Assembly: GCF_014109805.1 (NCBI RefSeq)
Contig: NZ_CP059400.1
Span: 776,001 to 840,000 of the forward strand
DNA: 64,000 nt
From: Legionella sp. PC1000
GTDB lineage: Bacteria > Pseudomonadota > Gammaproteobacteria > Legionellales > Legionellaceae
Direction: 5' to 3'
The translations under genes and the position numbers were made by a program. Each line of letters begins with the position of its first letter. Position 1 is the stretch's first letter. This document shows positions 38,738-47,147 of the stretch, in pieces. The notes under the pieces were generated by a model. It ran no database searches. It was not told where the DNA came from and saw nothing but the letters and a program-made list of their open reading frames with translations.

Positions 38738-38794
38738 TAGCCCGGGTGCAGGCGAAGCCGTAACCCGGGTTCCGCTTCGCTTCACCCAGGCTAC
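38738..38794. repeat. CCCGGG-type inverted repeat
   Basis: TAGCCCGGGTGCAGGCGAAGC facing GCTTCGCTTCACCCAGGCTA with GTAACCCGGGTTCC in the centre: a self-complementary 57-bp element. Related copies occur at 46522, 56602, 60591 and 61696. It may act as terminator between the convergent dps and motB genes. Confidence 0.75.
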
Positions 38795-38804
38795 ATTGCT
38801 GCGG

Positions 38805-39689
38805 TTATTTCGTCTTCATCATTTCTTTTTCAGCTCCTTTTTTAATGACGATGATGCTGATTCGTCGATTTTCTGGACTGAAAGGGTCTTTGGTATTCAG
38901 AAGCAAAGTTGATCCGAAACCGGATACACGAATCACTTTATCGGGATCCAAGCCTGCTTTAATCAAAGCACGACGGGCGGCATTGGCTCTCTGGGTGGAG
39001 AGTTCCCAGTTGGTATATTCTAATTCATCTGGGTTATGGTAAGGGTGGGCATCGGTATGTCCTTCAATGGTAATTTTATTGGGAACTGTCTTAAGTAGAT
39101 TGGCGATCTGTGTAAACATCGGTTCCATCCCCGGGTTAAGTATGTCTGAACCCACGTCGAACATGGGTTTTTTCTGATTATCGATTAATTGAATGCGTAA
39201 CCCATTTTTTACTACTTCCATGATTAATTGATTTTTTAAACCAGAAAGAGAAGGATCTTGTTGGATACTTAAATTAATTTTTGATTTTAATTCTTCGAGT
39301 TTTTGCGTCTCATTTTCAGTGGATTGAATTACCTGAATGTTTTGCGGTTTTTTATTTGGTGCAGATGAGAGCTCGGTTTTAGAAACTTGCCCATTGGTAT
39401 CTTTGAGATTAGGCCCGCCGCCCTTAAGATTAATTTGCTGATTACCCACATTTTCACCACCAAAAAAAGTTATTTTCATGGGTTGTTTAAAATACTCGGA
39501 AATTCCATCTTTTTGTGCTTTATTTAGTGAAGCAATCAACCACATCAACAAAAAGAAAGCCATCATTGCGGTAACAAAATCTGCAAAAGCAATTTTCCAT
39601 GATCCCCCATGCAGTTTGTGCTTATTCCTTTTTATTTTTCGAATTATAGGGGTTGGACCAGTTTTTCCTTTACCGCTGTTTTCATTCAT
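38805..39689 (-). CDS. motB: flagellar motor stator protein MotB
   Basis: 294 residues. Single transmembrane helix near residues 33-53 (AFADFVTAMMAFFLLMWL) with the proton-binding Asp37, then a plug/linker, then a C-terminal OmpA-like peptidoglycan-binding domain (NKITIEGHTDAHPY, LSTQRANAARRALIKAGL, GFGSTLLL, NRRISIIV). It anchors the MotA/MotB proton channel to the cell wall. It follows motA by 12 bp; the ATG has GAGG upstream. Confidence 0.94.
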   Translation of the reverse strand: MNENSGKGKTGPTPIIRKIKRNKHKLHGGSWKIAFADFVTAMMAFFLLMWLIASLNKAQKDGISEYFKQPMKITFFGGENVGNQQINLKGGGPNLKDTNGQVSKTELSSAPNKKPQNIQVIQSTENETQKLEELKSKINLSIQQDPSLSGLKNQLIMEVVKNGLRIQLIDNQKKPMFDVGSDILNPGMEPMFTQIANLLKTVPNKITIEGHTDAHPYHNPDELEYTNWELSTQRANAARRALIKAGLDPDKVIRVSGFGSTLLLNTKDPFSPENRRISIIVIKKGAEKEMMKTK

Positions 39690-39701
39690 ACTCTAACCTC
39701 A

Positions 39702-40613
39702 TTAGCTCGGTGTAGCTTCAGCAGCAGAATTTTCTCCAGAACTGGATGAGGATGCTGCTGGTTTGGAGTTTTTAATTTCTTCATTGAGTTGGGTGAAGGA
39801 AGGGCGTTGGGCAGAAAACAAAACTTTACGGCCAAATTCAACAGCAATAATAGGTGGATTATTGTGCAGACTCGCTAATATTGTGGCTTTTACACAATGC
39901 AGCATCAATTGAGTCTGATTGGCATGATGTTCCATTGCTGAAGCTACAGGACCGACAAATCCATAACCAATTAAAATACCTAAAAAGGTTCCTACAAGAG
40001 CATGAGCAATGAGTACTCCTAGTTCGGGCGGCGGTAAATTGATCGATTCCATCGTATGCACCACGCCAAGGACTGCAGCAACAATACCGAAAGCAGGCAT
40101 GGCATCAGCGAGTTTTGCTAAGGCATTTGCCGGGATCATTTCTTCTTCATGATGCGTTTCAATTTCCATATCAATTAACGCTTCGAGCTGAAAAGGTTGT
40201 ATGTTCGAAGTAATGATCAATCTTAAGTAATCGCAAATGAACTCAATGATATGATGCTTTTTCATGAGCGCAGGATAAGCATTAAAAATAGGACTTTCTT
40301 CGGGGTTTTCGATATCTGTTTCTAAGGACATCAGTCCTTGTTGCCGCGACTTATTCAACAGATTGTATAATAAGCCTAATAGATCACTGGAATTTTCCTT
40401 AACTGATTTTTCACCTCGAAAAACTTTAGGTAATGCTTTTAACAATGATTTTAACACCGTAGCACTGTTGGCAACAATAAGCGATCCGATTGCTGCTCCG
40501 GCAATGATAAGCAATTCTATGGGTTGAAAAACCGCCGCAAGATGACCCCCAGCGAGCGCGAACCCGCCAAAAACACAGAGTAATATAATTATATAGCCTA
40601 TTAGAATTAACAT
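39702..40613 (-). CDS. motA: flagellar motor stator protein MotA
   Basis: 303 residues. Four membrane helices, two at the N-terminus (GYIIILLCVFGGFALAGG; PIELLIIAGAAIGSLIVA) and two near residues 165-215 with the conserved prolines in MPAFGIVAAVLGVVHTM and GTFLGILIGYGFVGPVA. The cytoplasmic loop includes FICDYLRLI and FQLEALIDMEIETHHEEE. It has a Ser/Ala-rich tail beyond the core. Forms the stator with MotB. Confidence 0.94.
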   Translation of the reverse strand: MLILIGYIIILLCVFGGFALAGGHLAAVFQPIELLIIAGAAIGSLIVANSATVLKSLLKALPKVFRGEKSVKENSSDLLGLLYNLLNKSRQQGLMSLETDIENPEESPIFNAYPALMKKHHIIEFICDYLRLIITSNIQPFQLEALIDMEIETHHEEEMIPANALAKLADAMPAFGIVAAVLGVVHTMESINLPPPELGVLIAHALVGTFLGILIGYGFVGPVASAMEHHANQTQLMLHCVKATILASLHNNPPIIAVEFGRKVLFSAQRPSFTQLNEEIKNSKPAASSSSSGENSAAEATPS

Positions 40614-40654
40614 TTATATTCGATCTCCAAGTCCTTTTAAATCGTTCAAATTCT

Positions 40655-40895
40655 TTATTTAAGATAATCGTGAACAACACGACCATAAGGTGAGAGCCGT
40701 TAATAAATGTATACCGCTTACTCTACGTCGTATGGGCAGATTAGCTACCGGAGCCAAGGCATAATGTGCTAATTGCAACTGAGCTGGTCCTTGCCACGCC
40801 CCTTTAATGTCAACCTGTTCAAGAGAATATTCAACATAAGATGGACTGATGAGTGGCATGGCAAAAGCATTCGTTATTACCTCTGCTTCATTCAT
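40655..40895 (-). pseudogene. adc: acetoacetate decarboxylase with large internal deletion
   Basis: An ATG at 40895 with AGGAG in front opens with MNEAEVITNAFAMPLISPSY, the normal Adc N-terminus, but residue 20 is joined directly to VEYSLEQVDIKGAWQGP, which belongs near the C-terminus. About 170 residues in the middle, with the catalytic lysine, are missing. The end is also frameshifted: a neighbouring frame reads GRVVHDYLK then stop at 40655, the usual Adc ending, whereas the ORF frame ends at 40659. Dead gene. It overlaps the patatin gene by 8 bp and was the last gene of the 3-hydroxybutyrate operon. Confidence 0.85.
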
Positions 40896-42057
40896 TTGCA
40901 GACTCCTCTTTTAAATGTTTATTGGGAGCCATGTCGTATACAGCAATACCCGTTGTTTGTGATACGCGCTGGTCCCAAGGGGATTTTTTTATGGCTTTTT
41001 GTCCATCAAGATAGCCATTTTTTATGCGTTCCGAAATACTTTTTCTGGAAAACTCATAATCTTTTGAAGAAAACTCGGTTTCATCGTGTTCATATAAAAA
41101 GCGCACCAAAGAAATCGTAGATTGATGCCCACGCGCAATACAAAGTTTTAGCTCTGGATTATCTCGTTCTTCTTTAGGAACATAGCGTGAAAGAATATGA
41201 ATGGTATTTTTTAACGCATGAATCTGTTGATACATTTCAACTGCCTGGGCAAAACGACTTGAATATTCTATATCTTTTTTGCGTTTCATTACCGCATCTA
41301 ATGAAGTAGGATACAAACCATAAGAGTCAAATAAATGAATCGCGAAACACAGTAAGTTTCGGGGACATCGATTTACCGATAATACGTAAGTTGCTGGGGA
41401 ATTACTGGAAATCCCGCCATCCCAATAATATTCTCCATCAATTTCAACAGCGGGAAAACCAGGAGGCAATGCACCACTTGCCATAATATGCTCTGGCCTT
41501 ATTTTTGTCTCTTGTGAATCAAAATACACCATTTCTCCCGAACAGATTTCAACAGCGCCAACGCTTATTCGGGTTTCTTTAGAATTGAGGCGATCAAAAT
41601 CGATAAATTGTTCTAAAGTAGATTTTAAATTTCTAGTATCGTAAAAACTTAAGCTATCGGGAGCATCATAATACCCCATAAGAAGAGGAGGAAAGCGAGG
41701 TGCAAAGAAACCTGGCTGGCCAAAAAGCAATGCGAATTGTGCGGATAAGAAATGTTCAACCTTTCGACTCTCATCATCGTTGGGAAGAAGGGTACTCTCG
41801 ATAAAAGAAGGTGTGGCAATGCTCTCCCAAAATTGATACATTTTTTCAACACGTTCTTTAGGTGGATTTCCAGCTGCAATTGCAGCATTAATCGCGCCTA
41901 TTGAGGTGCCAGCAAACCAAGTTGGATCATAACCTGCTTCATCAAGAGCATGCAAAACACCTACTTGATAGGCGCCTAAAGCGCCTCCGCCTTGAAAACA
42001 GCAGGCAATATGGTGATGCCGCTGTTTTTGGGGTTTAGCTTTATTCGTCCGAGCCAT
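40888..42057 (-). CDS. patatin-like phospholipase with DUF3734-type tail
   Basis: 389 residues from the ATG at 42057 (GGAG upstream); the GTG at 42078 is less likely. Patatin motifs: oxyanion loop GGGALGAYQ, nucleophile elbow GTSIG (Ser), and catalytic Asp in DGGISSNSP. The C-terminal part (SRFAQAVEMYQQIHALKN) matches the DUF3734 extension of bacterial patatins found beside bdhA. It hydrolyses lipid ester bonds, or possibly poly-3-hydroxybutyrate-related esters. It is placed between bdhA and the adc remnant on one transcript. Confidence 0.9.
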   Translation of the reverse strand: MARTNKAKPQKQRHHHIACCFQGGGALGAYQVGVLHALDEAGYDPTWFAGTSIGAINAAIAAGNPPKERVEKMYQFWESIATPSFIESTLLPNDDESRKVEHFLSAQFALLFGQPGFFAPRFPPLLMGYYDAPDSLSFYDTRNLKSTLEQFIDFDRLNSKETRISVGAVEICSGEMVYFDSQETKIRPEHIMASGALPPGFPAVEIDGEYYWDGGISSNSPATYVLSVNRCPRNLLCFAIHLFDSYGLYPTSLDAVMKRKKDIEYSSRFAQAVEMYQQIHALKNTIHILSRYVPKEERDNPELKLCIARGHQSTISLVRFLYEHDETEFSSKDYEFSRKSISERIKNGYLDGQKAIKKSPWDQRVSQTTGIAVYDMAPNKHLKEESANE

Positions 42058-42062
42058 AGAAT

Positions 42063-42845
42063 TTACTCCATGAACCACCCATGACTAACAATTAACGATT
42101 GACCTGTAAGGGCATTTGATTCGAAAGAAGCAAAAAATAAAGCAGTTTGCGCTACGTCGTCCGTGGTAGTGAACTCTCCATCCACTGTATCCTTAAGCAT
42201 AACATTCTTAATGACTTGTTCTTCAGTGATTCCTAATTCTTTAGCTTGTTCAGGAATTTGTTTATCAACTAGAGGCGTGCGTACGAAACCTGGGCAAATG
42301 ACGTTGGCTCGTACATTATGGGTTGCCCCTTCTTTGGCAACTACTTTACATAAACCAATCAAACCATGCTTTGCAGTGACATAAGGTGCTTTCAGTTTAG
42401 AGGCTTCTTTGGAATGGACTGATCCCATATAAATAATGCTTCCTCCTTTACCGGAGGCATACATATGTTTTAATGCAGCGCGTGTTGTTAAAAAAGCTCC
42501 GTCCAACTGAATGGATATTAATTTTTTCCAATCAGAAAAAGCCAATTGTTCTACAGGGCTAATAATTTGTATCCCTGCATTGCTGACCATAACGTCAACG
42601 CCACCAAAGTATTTAGCAACATCATCCACGCCTTTATCAACTTCTTTTTCATCGGTGACGTTCATGGCAACCGCCATAGCCTCTCCACCCTTAGACTTGA
42701 TTTCTTCAGCTGCACTCTTTGCTTGCTCCAGATTGAGATCAGCAATAGCAACTTTAGCCCCTTCTTTTGCATAGACCAAGGCGATTTCTTTACCTATTCC
42801 ACTGGCAGCCCCGGTGATTATTGCTACTTTGTTTTTTAAACGCAT
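42063..42845 (-). CDS. bdhA: 3-hydroxybutyrate dehydrogenase
   Basis: 260 residues from the ATG at 42845 (AAGGA upstream; an earlier ATG at 42854 is within 3 codons). Short-chain dehydrogenase: NAD motif [15 protein letters not shown] segment VSNAGIQ, catalytic Ser in GSVHS and YxxxK in YVTAKHG. The C-terminal QSLIVSHGW is typical of BdhA. Converts 3-hydroxybutyrate to acetoacetate when PHB reserves are used. In this strain the next step by Adc is lost. Confidence 0.92.
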   Translation of the reverse strand: MRLKNKVAIITGAASGIGKEIALVYAKEGAKVAIADLNLEQAKSAAEEIKSKGGEAMAVAMNVTDEKEVDKGVDDVAKYFGGVDVMVSNAGIQIISPVEQLAFSDWKKLISIQLDGAFLTTRAALKHMYASGKGGSIIYMGSVHSKEASKLKAPYVTAKHGLIGLCKVVAKEGATHNVRANVICPGFVRTPLVDKQIPEQAKELGITEEQVIKNVMLKDTVDGEFTTTDDVAQTALFFASFESNALTGQSLIVSHGWFME

Positions 42846-43011
42846 GATTAACATTCCTTGTATTATTTTGAGTGAATGATCAATCGCTTACGCTTGATCT
42901 AAAAATTCTTATAAAAGTATAGCAATGGAAATTTGATATTGCCTCTATTCACTAAGATTTTTTATTTTTATCGTTTACATGAAATATACTTGGCTTAACT
43001 GATTAAAATTT

Positions 43012-43042
43012 AAAACCCTTAACCTCTTTTGGAGGTTAAGGG
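43012..43042 (-). terminator. rho-independent terminator after glycine-zipper lipoprotein
   Basis: 11-bp perfect stem CCCTTAACCTC / GAGGTTAAGGG with a 5-base loop; on the minus strand it is followed by TTTTAAATTTT. Confidence 0.9.
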
Positions 43043-43062
43043 TGTATTTATTTGTATTGATA

Positions 43063-43347
43063 TTAGTAATAGTAGTAAGGACGATAGTAACCAGAACGAT
43101 AGTAACTAGGATAGTAACCTGAACGATAGTAATATCGTCTATCTTGTTCTCGGCCAATTGCATTCCCTACTAGTGCTCCAGCTCCGGCGCCAATTATTGT
43201 TCCTGCAGCACTACCTCCGGTCGCAGCATAACCTATACCAGCTCCTGCAGCACCACCAGCAGCGCTACCTACTTGAGCACCAGTACAACCCCCCAGCATA
43301 AATGCCGATATACCAGCAAAAAATAAGGGAGCGATAATTTTTTTCAT
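43063..43347 (-). CDS. glycine-zipper lipoprotein
   Basis: 94 residues from the ATG at 43347 (AAAGGAG upstream); a longer frame upstream lacks support. Signal peptide with lipobox LGGC. The middle is a glycine zipper (GSAAGGAAGAGIGYAATGG..GAGAGALVG), as in Rick_17kDa/osmotic lipoproteins of the outer membrane. The end is an unusual Tyr-rich tail made of YYRSGYYPSYYRSGYYRPY-type repeats. Role in envelope stability is guessed from the family. Confidence 0.82.
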   Translation of the reverse strand: MKKIIAPLFFAGISAFMLGGCTGAQVGSAAGGAAGAGIGYAATGGSAAGTIIGAGAGALVGNAIGREQDRRYYYRSGYYPSYYRSGYYRPYYYY

Positions 43348-43578
43348 AGTGAACTCCTTTTTATAGTTTTCAGGATCCCTGCATTGATAAAGCAGATATT
43401 CATAACAAGAAAATCCTGGTTGCTTCATCTTCACTATGATTTTAGTACAAAAAAAATATTTAATGCAAAATAAATGAACATAATTTGTTTTAACAATCAT
43501 TTTTTTAAATATCAGATTTTGCTCCGACCTTCATTTTCCAGTAGTATTAACATAAGAATTATAAAAATAGGGGACCTT

Positions 43579-44451
43579 ATGTTTAAAGGAAGCATTGTAG
43601 CTTTATTAACTCCCATGAAAAATGATCAGGTTGATGTGCCGTGTTTACGGGAGTTGGTTGAGTTCCATATTGAGATGGGTAGCCATGCTCTGGTTGCGGC
43701 AGGTTCTACGGGTGAAGCAGGTACTTTATCTCACGAAGAAAAACTGTTGGTTATAAAAACAGTAATAGACCAGGCTAAAGAACGAATTCCTGTTATTGCA
43801 GGTACCGCTATGAATGCAACACGCGATTGTATTCAACTGACCCAGGAAGCGATGGAATGTGGAGCTCACGCTGCATTAATTATGACTCCTGCTTATATCA
43901 GACCTACTCAAGAAGGCTTGTATCAGCATTACAGTCAAATAGCCAAAGCAGTTGCCATACCGATTATTCTTTATAACGTGCCAACACGAACTGCTTGTGA
44001 TATGTTGCCTGAAACAGTAGCGCGACTTGCCAAGATTTCTAATATTGTGGGAATAAAAGACGCTACGGGACAGATGACTCGGCTACAACAAATTTTACGC
44101 CTTTCAGAAGGCAGCATCGATGTATTTAGTGGCGATGATTTTACTGCTGCATCCTGGATGTTGTCTGGAGCTAAGGGAAATATTTCCGCAGCGGCTAATG
44201 TGGTTGCCAAATTAATGGCTAAGTTATGCGACTCAGCTTTAGATGGTGATCATGCTTTAAGTTTACGTTTAAACGAACAGCTAATGCCTCTATATGAATT
44301 ATTGTTTATTGAAACAAATCCGATTGCAATAAAATGGGCAGCAAGCAGAATGGGGTTAATGGAGAATGAATTAAGGATGCCGTTAACTCGTTTATCTAAA
44401 GAACATCATGAACCATTGGAAAAGGTAATGAAGAGTTTGGAGTTAATATAA
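43579..44451 (+). CDS. dapA: 4-hydroxy-tetrahydrodipicolinate synthase
   Basis: 290 residues from the ATG at 43579 (AGGGGA upstream); a longer frame from 43474 is rejected. Condenses pyruvate with aspartate semialdehyde in lysine and diaminopimelate synthesis. Landmarks: [42 protein letters not shown] with the catalytic Tyr, GIKDATG with the Schiff-base Lys, and FSGDDFTA. The next gene begins on the base after its stop. Confidence 0.95.
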   Translation: MFKGSIVALLTPMKNDQVDVPCLRELVEFHIEMGSHALVAAGSTGEAGTLSHEEKLLVIKTVIDQAKERIPVIAGTAMNATRDCIQLTQEAMECGAHAALIMTPAYIRPTQEGLYQHYSQIAKAVAIPIILYNVPTRTACDMLPETVARLAKISNIVGIKDATGQMTRLQQILRLSEGSIDVFSGDDFTAASWMLSGAKGNISAAANVVAKLMAKLCDSALDGDHALSLRLNEQLMPLYELLFIETNPIAIKWAASRMGLMENELRMPLTRLSKEHHEPLEKVMKSLELI

Positions 44452-44664
44452 GTGAAAAAGTTGAGTTTTATTGTTTTTTTTGTGCTTTTGTTCTCTGGGT
44501 GTAGTCGTTATGCCAGTAATGGTGAGCATCTTTACCTCAGTAGTCGTAATGGCCCCTCATTAGAAGTTCCACCGCCATTAACGAGAACAAATATCAGTAG
44601 TTTTTATGATTTGCCGCAACAGAATCAGAATGCACAGGTAAGTATGGCTCCACCTGTATCATAA
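44452..44664 (+). CDS. short BamC/NlpB-like lipoprotein
   Basis: 70 residues, GTG start at 44452 directly after the dapA stop. Lipobox FSGC gives a lipidated Cys17. The remaining part (YLSSRNGPSLEVPPPLT) looks like the N-terminal unstructured segment of BamC/NlpB, which in E. coli is also encoded right after dapA. The two globular BamC domains are absent. So it is a minimal BamC-like protein or a truncated relic; the uninterrupted short frame and conserved position favour a real gene. Confidence 0.68.
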   Translation: MKKLSFIVFFVLLFSGCSRYASNGEHLYLSSRNGPSLEVPPPLTRTNISSFYDLPQQNQNAQVSMAPPVS

Positions 44665-44674
44665 GGGGTTTATT

Positions 44675-45967
44675 ATGACACCATCAGAATCAGCTGAGTT
44701 GCTTATTATACAGGAATTATCGCAGCGTATTGTGGAAGCGCAACGCAAGATCAGGATTCTTGATAGTATTAAATGGGATGAGACAATAAAAAAGGAATTT
44801 TTTAAGAATAAAGGCAAAAAGCTTCCAGCTGTTGATAAAGAATATTACGGCAAAAAGCCTTTGCCTTTTGATGTTCATGACAAGCAAGAAGAGTTTCGTA
44901 TTATTTTGCGCGATACACAAAACCAACTTGGACAATATTCTACCCTAACTCGTTTAATACGTCGTCAGTGTGAAGAATACAGTCGAGCGACACAAATGCT
45001 CGCTGTGCGAGGTACTCCTGCATTTTCTGAATTAGCAATGGAATTGTATGGCAGCCCAAACGATGTGTTCTATGCGGGCGGGCCACGCATGTCCGAAATG
45101 GGGACTTTACTCTTTGATGTGTTAACCGGACTTAGTGTTCAATTGCAGTCTGAAGCTGATGTAAAACGTTATACACCACAACAGGCTCAAGAAATTTTGC
45201 AAGCCCGTTTAGGGCAGTTTTTTGATAAGCATCCTGGTAAAGTAACCGTTATGGTCAGTGACGATATGATCGCAGATGCTTCTGCTGGAGCGGACAGCAT
45301 TAAATTGAGTCAACAGGCAATGTTCAGCGATCGTGATCTTCGTTATCTGGAAGTACATGAAGGTTGGGTGCACGTCGGAACAACCTTGAATGGTTCGATG
45401 CAACCCAATTGTTTTTTTCTTTCCAAGGGCTCACCTTCCAGCAGCGTTATTCAAGAAGGTTTGGCAGTAATTACGGAAGTTGTTACATTTTCTTCATACC
45501 CCAGCCGCATGTTAAAGATTACCAATCGCGTGATTGCTCTAGACATGGTCACGCAAGGGGCAAACTTTCTGGATATTTATAATTATTTTATGGAATGCGG
45601 TTTAAGTGAAGAAGACAGTTACAATCAATCGGTACGTGTCTTTAGGGGGAGTACGCCAACGGGCGGACCTTTTACCAAAGATTTATCTTATGCTAAGGGT
45701 TTTGTATTAATTTACAATTACATCCGTTTTGCGATCAGTCGAAATCATGTTGACTCTATCCCCTTATTGTTTACCGGGAAATTGGTACTGGATGATTTAC
45801 CCTTACTTACCGAATTAAAAGAGCGTGGGATTTTAACTAATCCTGTTTATCTTCCACCTCCATTTCAAGATTTGGCAGCGTTAAGTGCATGGATGAGCTT
45901 TTCCTTGTATTTGAATCAGTTTGATTTGAATGAAATTCAAAAGAATTTTCGTTTTTTGATTGTGTAA
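44675..45967 (+). CDS. DUF1704 QEGLA-motif metalloprotease, MATCAP-like
   Basis: 430 residues, cytoplasmic. It has the family hallmarks YLEVHEGWVHVGTT, giving an HExxxH zinc motif, and VIQEGLAVITEVVTF, the QEGLA motif that supplies a third Glu ligand. Bacterial members are annotated as flavohemoglobin-expression-modulating proteins; the eukaryotic relatives (MATCAP1/2) are tubulin tyrosine carboxypeptidases with the same HExxxH. The start at 44675 has AGGGG upstream and lies 10 bp after the lipoprotein. Substrate in bacteria unknown. Confidence 0.88.
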   Translation: MTPSESAELLIIQELSQRIVEAQRKIRILDSIKWDETIKKEFFKNKGKKLPAVDKEYYGKKPLPFDVHDKQEEFRIILRDTQNQLGQYSTLTRLIRRQCEEYSRATQMLAVRGTPAFSELAMELYGSPNDVFYAGGPRMSEMGTLLFDVLTGLSVQLQSEADVKRYTPQQAQEILQARLGQFFDKHPGKVTVMVSDDMIADASAGADSIKLSQQAMFSDRDLRYLEVHEGWVHVGTTLNGSMQPNCFFLSKGSPSSSVIQEGLAVITEVVTFSSYPSRMLKITNRVIALDMVTQGANFLDIYNYFMECGLSEEDSYNQSVRVFRGSTPTGGPFTKDLSYAKGFVLIYNYIRFAISRNHVDSIPLLFTGKLVLDDLPLLTELKERGILTNPVYLPPPFQDLAALSAWMSFSLYLNQFDLNEIQKNFRFLIV

Positions 45968-46149
45968 AGTGCCTCTAAAGTTTCTCTACACTTATGCCTA
46001 AAAGGTTGTCCTCCCTGCGAGGCTTCAATCTTCTAGGCATTGCTGAAAAACCAGTCAGCGTTCCTCCTACGCCCCGCAGCTTGTCCCTGAACGATCGTCA
46101 GTTTTTTAAATTTATCATGTACCACTTAAGTTTTCTCTACGTACTGCTT

Positions 46150-46259
46150 TCCTACGTACCGCGCTTTATGCGCGGTATCCAGAACGATATTTTAAGATGC
46201 CGCTGAGCATTTCTCTAGCAAGATCCCCTGGATACCGCGCATAAAGCGCGGTAGGTAGG
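46150..46259. repeat. REPIN-like inverted repeat, CTTTATGCGCGG core
   Basis: CCTACGTACCGCGCTTTATG-CGCGGTATCCAG facing CTGGATACCGCGCATAAAGCGCGGTAGGTAGG with a 40-50 bp spacer. Near-identical arms to the copy at 25079-25191, while the spacers differ. Confidence 0.8.
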
Positions 46260-46412
46260 CGAAAAAATTAAGGGGGGGTACGTAGGCGAAAAATTTAGTG
46301 GAGGTTTCTCAAAACTGACGATACCGCATGTAAACAGACCCTGAATGATCGTCAGTTTTTTGAATTTATCATGTACCACTTAAGTTTATCTACGTACTGC
46401 TTTAAATTTCTC

Positions 46413-46490
46413 TACGTACCGCGCTTTATGCCTGAGAGATGGTCACTTTTTGTGACCATCTCTCAGAGCTTGTCCGCGGGGCGTAGGAGG
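46413..46490. repeat. hybrid REP element carrying a 15-bp perfect hairpin
   Basis: The left arm is of the CTTTATGC type and the right arm of the CTTGTCCGCGG type. Between them is CTGAGAGATGGTCAC (46432-46446), loop TTTTT, and its exact complement (46452-46466). There is no trailing T tract, so it is not a standard terminator. Confidence 0.7.
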
Positions 46491-46579
46491 GATCCAATTT
46501 GAATAGAAACTAAATAACTTTTACCTGGGTTGCTTCGTTTCACCCAGGCTCCGGTTTTTTTAGATTTCAAATACGATAA

Positions 46580-47071
46580 TCAGGACTTGCACGCTACGGT
46601 TTGCATAAGCTCCAGTGATTCTTCTTTTTCTTGTGGTGTAAAGAATCGTTGAGCGAGAGTGTAACTTAAATTGGGCTTCGCTTGGTGTTGTAATGCTCTT
46701 TCTAATTGAGGATATTCACCTACGAGCAATTTCGCTTGTTCTTTGATGTATGAATCATCAGATCGATTAATCATCGTTACGTAATGCGCTGCCTTTTTCA
46801 GATCGTCAGGCTCCGTTGAGTTACCCAATATTTGGCACATCACCAACATTGCATTGGTACACCCCAAATTAGCAGATTGGCGCATAGTTTGTTTGTACTG
46901 AGAAGATGTTGGTGGATAAATATGAGCTAAATGATATAAAGCCATAGGATTATCCTGAGCTAAAGCCATCATTTTAGGTAAATGTTGGACCACAGCTTGC
47001 TTTAAAACAGGATCATTAGGTGATCTGTGTAATTGATTTACCAACGTAGCAAATTCATTACTTGAAGACAT
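46580..47071 (-). CDS. small helical protein of unknown function
   Basis: 163 residues, soluble, rich in helix. A segment YHLAHIYPPTSSQYKQTMRQ-SANLGCTNAMLVMCQIL resembles Sel1/TPR repeat spacing, but no full repeat consensus is present. No signal peptide. The first 40 residues (TLVNQLHRSPNDPVLKQAV) could be a separate helical hairpin. Context, between a repeat cluster and a CPBP protease, gives no functional hint. An effector is possible. Confidence 0.65.
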   Translation of the reverse strand: MSSSNEFATLVNQLHRSPNDPVLKQAVVQHLPKMMALAQDNPMALYHLAHIYPPTSSQYKQTMRQSANLGCTNAMLVMCQILGNSTEPDDLKKAAHYVTMINRSDDSYIKEQAKLLVGEYPQLERALQHQAKPNLSYTLAQRFFTPQEKEESLELMQTVACKS

Positions 47072-47147
47072 ATCCTACCCCTAACTTTGACTCATTCCCT
47101 TGTAGGATAAAAGATCAAGGTTAAGGTAAGATTAAGAGGGATAGGCT

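Larger units (their letters stand above)
45968..46579. repeat. 610-bp intergenic cluster of repeats
   Basis: No gene. It contains a REPIN-like pair at 46150-46259, a hybrid element with a 15-bp perfect hairpin at 46413-46490, a CCCGGG-family remnant at 46522-46553, and a direct repeat: 46088-46163 and 46343-46425 share GATCGTCAGTTTTTT, ATTTATCATGTACCACTTAAG and CTACGTACTGCTTT. Short frames crossing it are artefacts of the repeats. Confidence 0.8.

Noticed and set aside
45994..46206. Open frame of about 70 codons in the 46-kb region
   Set aside because: It runs across palindromic repeats, has no RBS, and its peptide matches translated REP arms (similar to the frame at 718-978).
46088..46490. 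CRISPR-like array of repeats
   Set aside because: The units are inverted and irregular, spacers are not uniform, and no cas gene is present.
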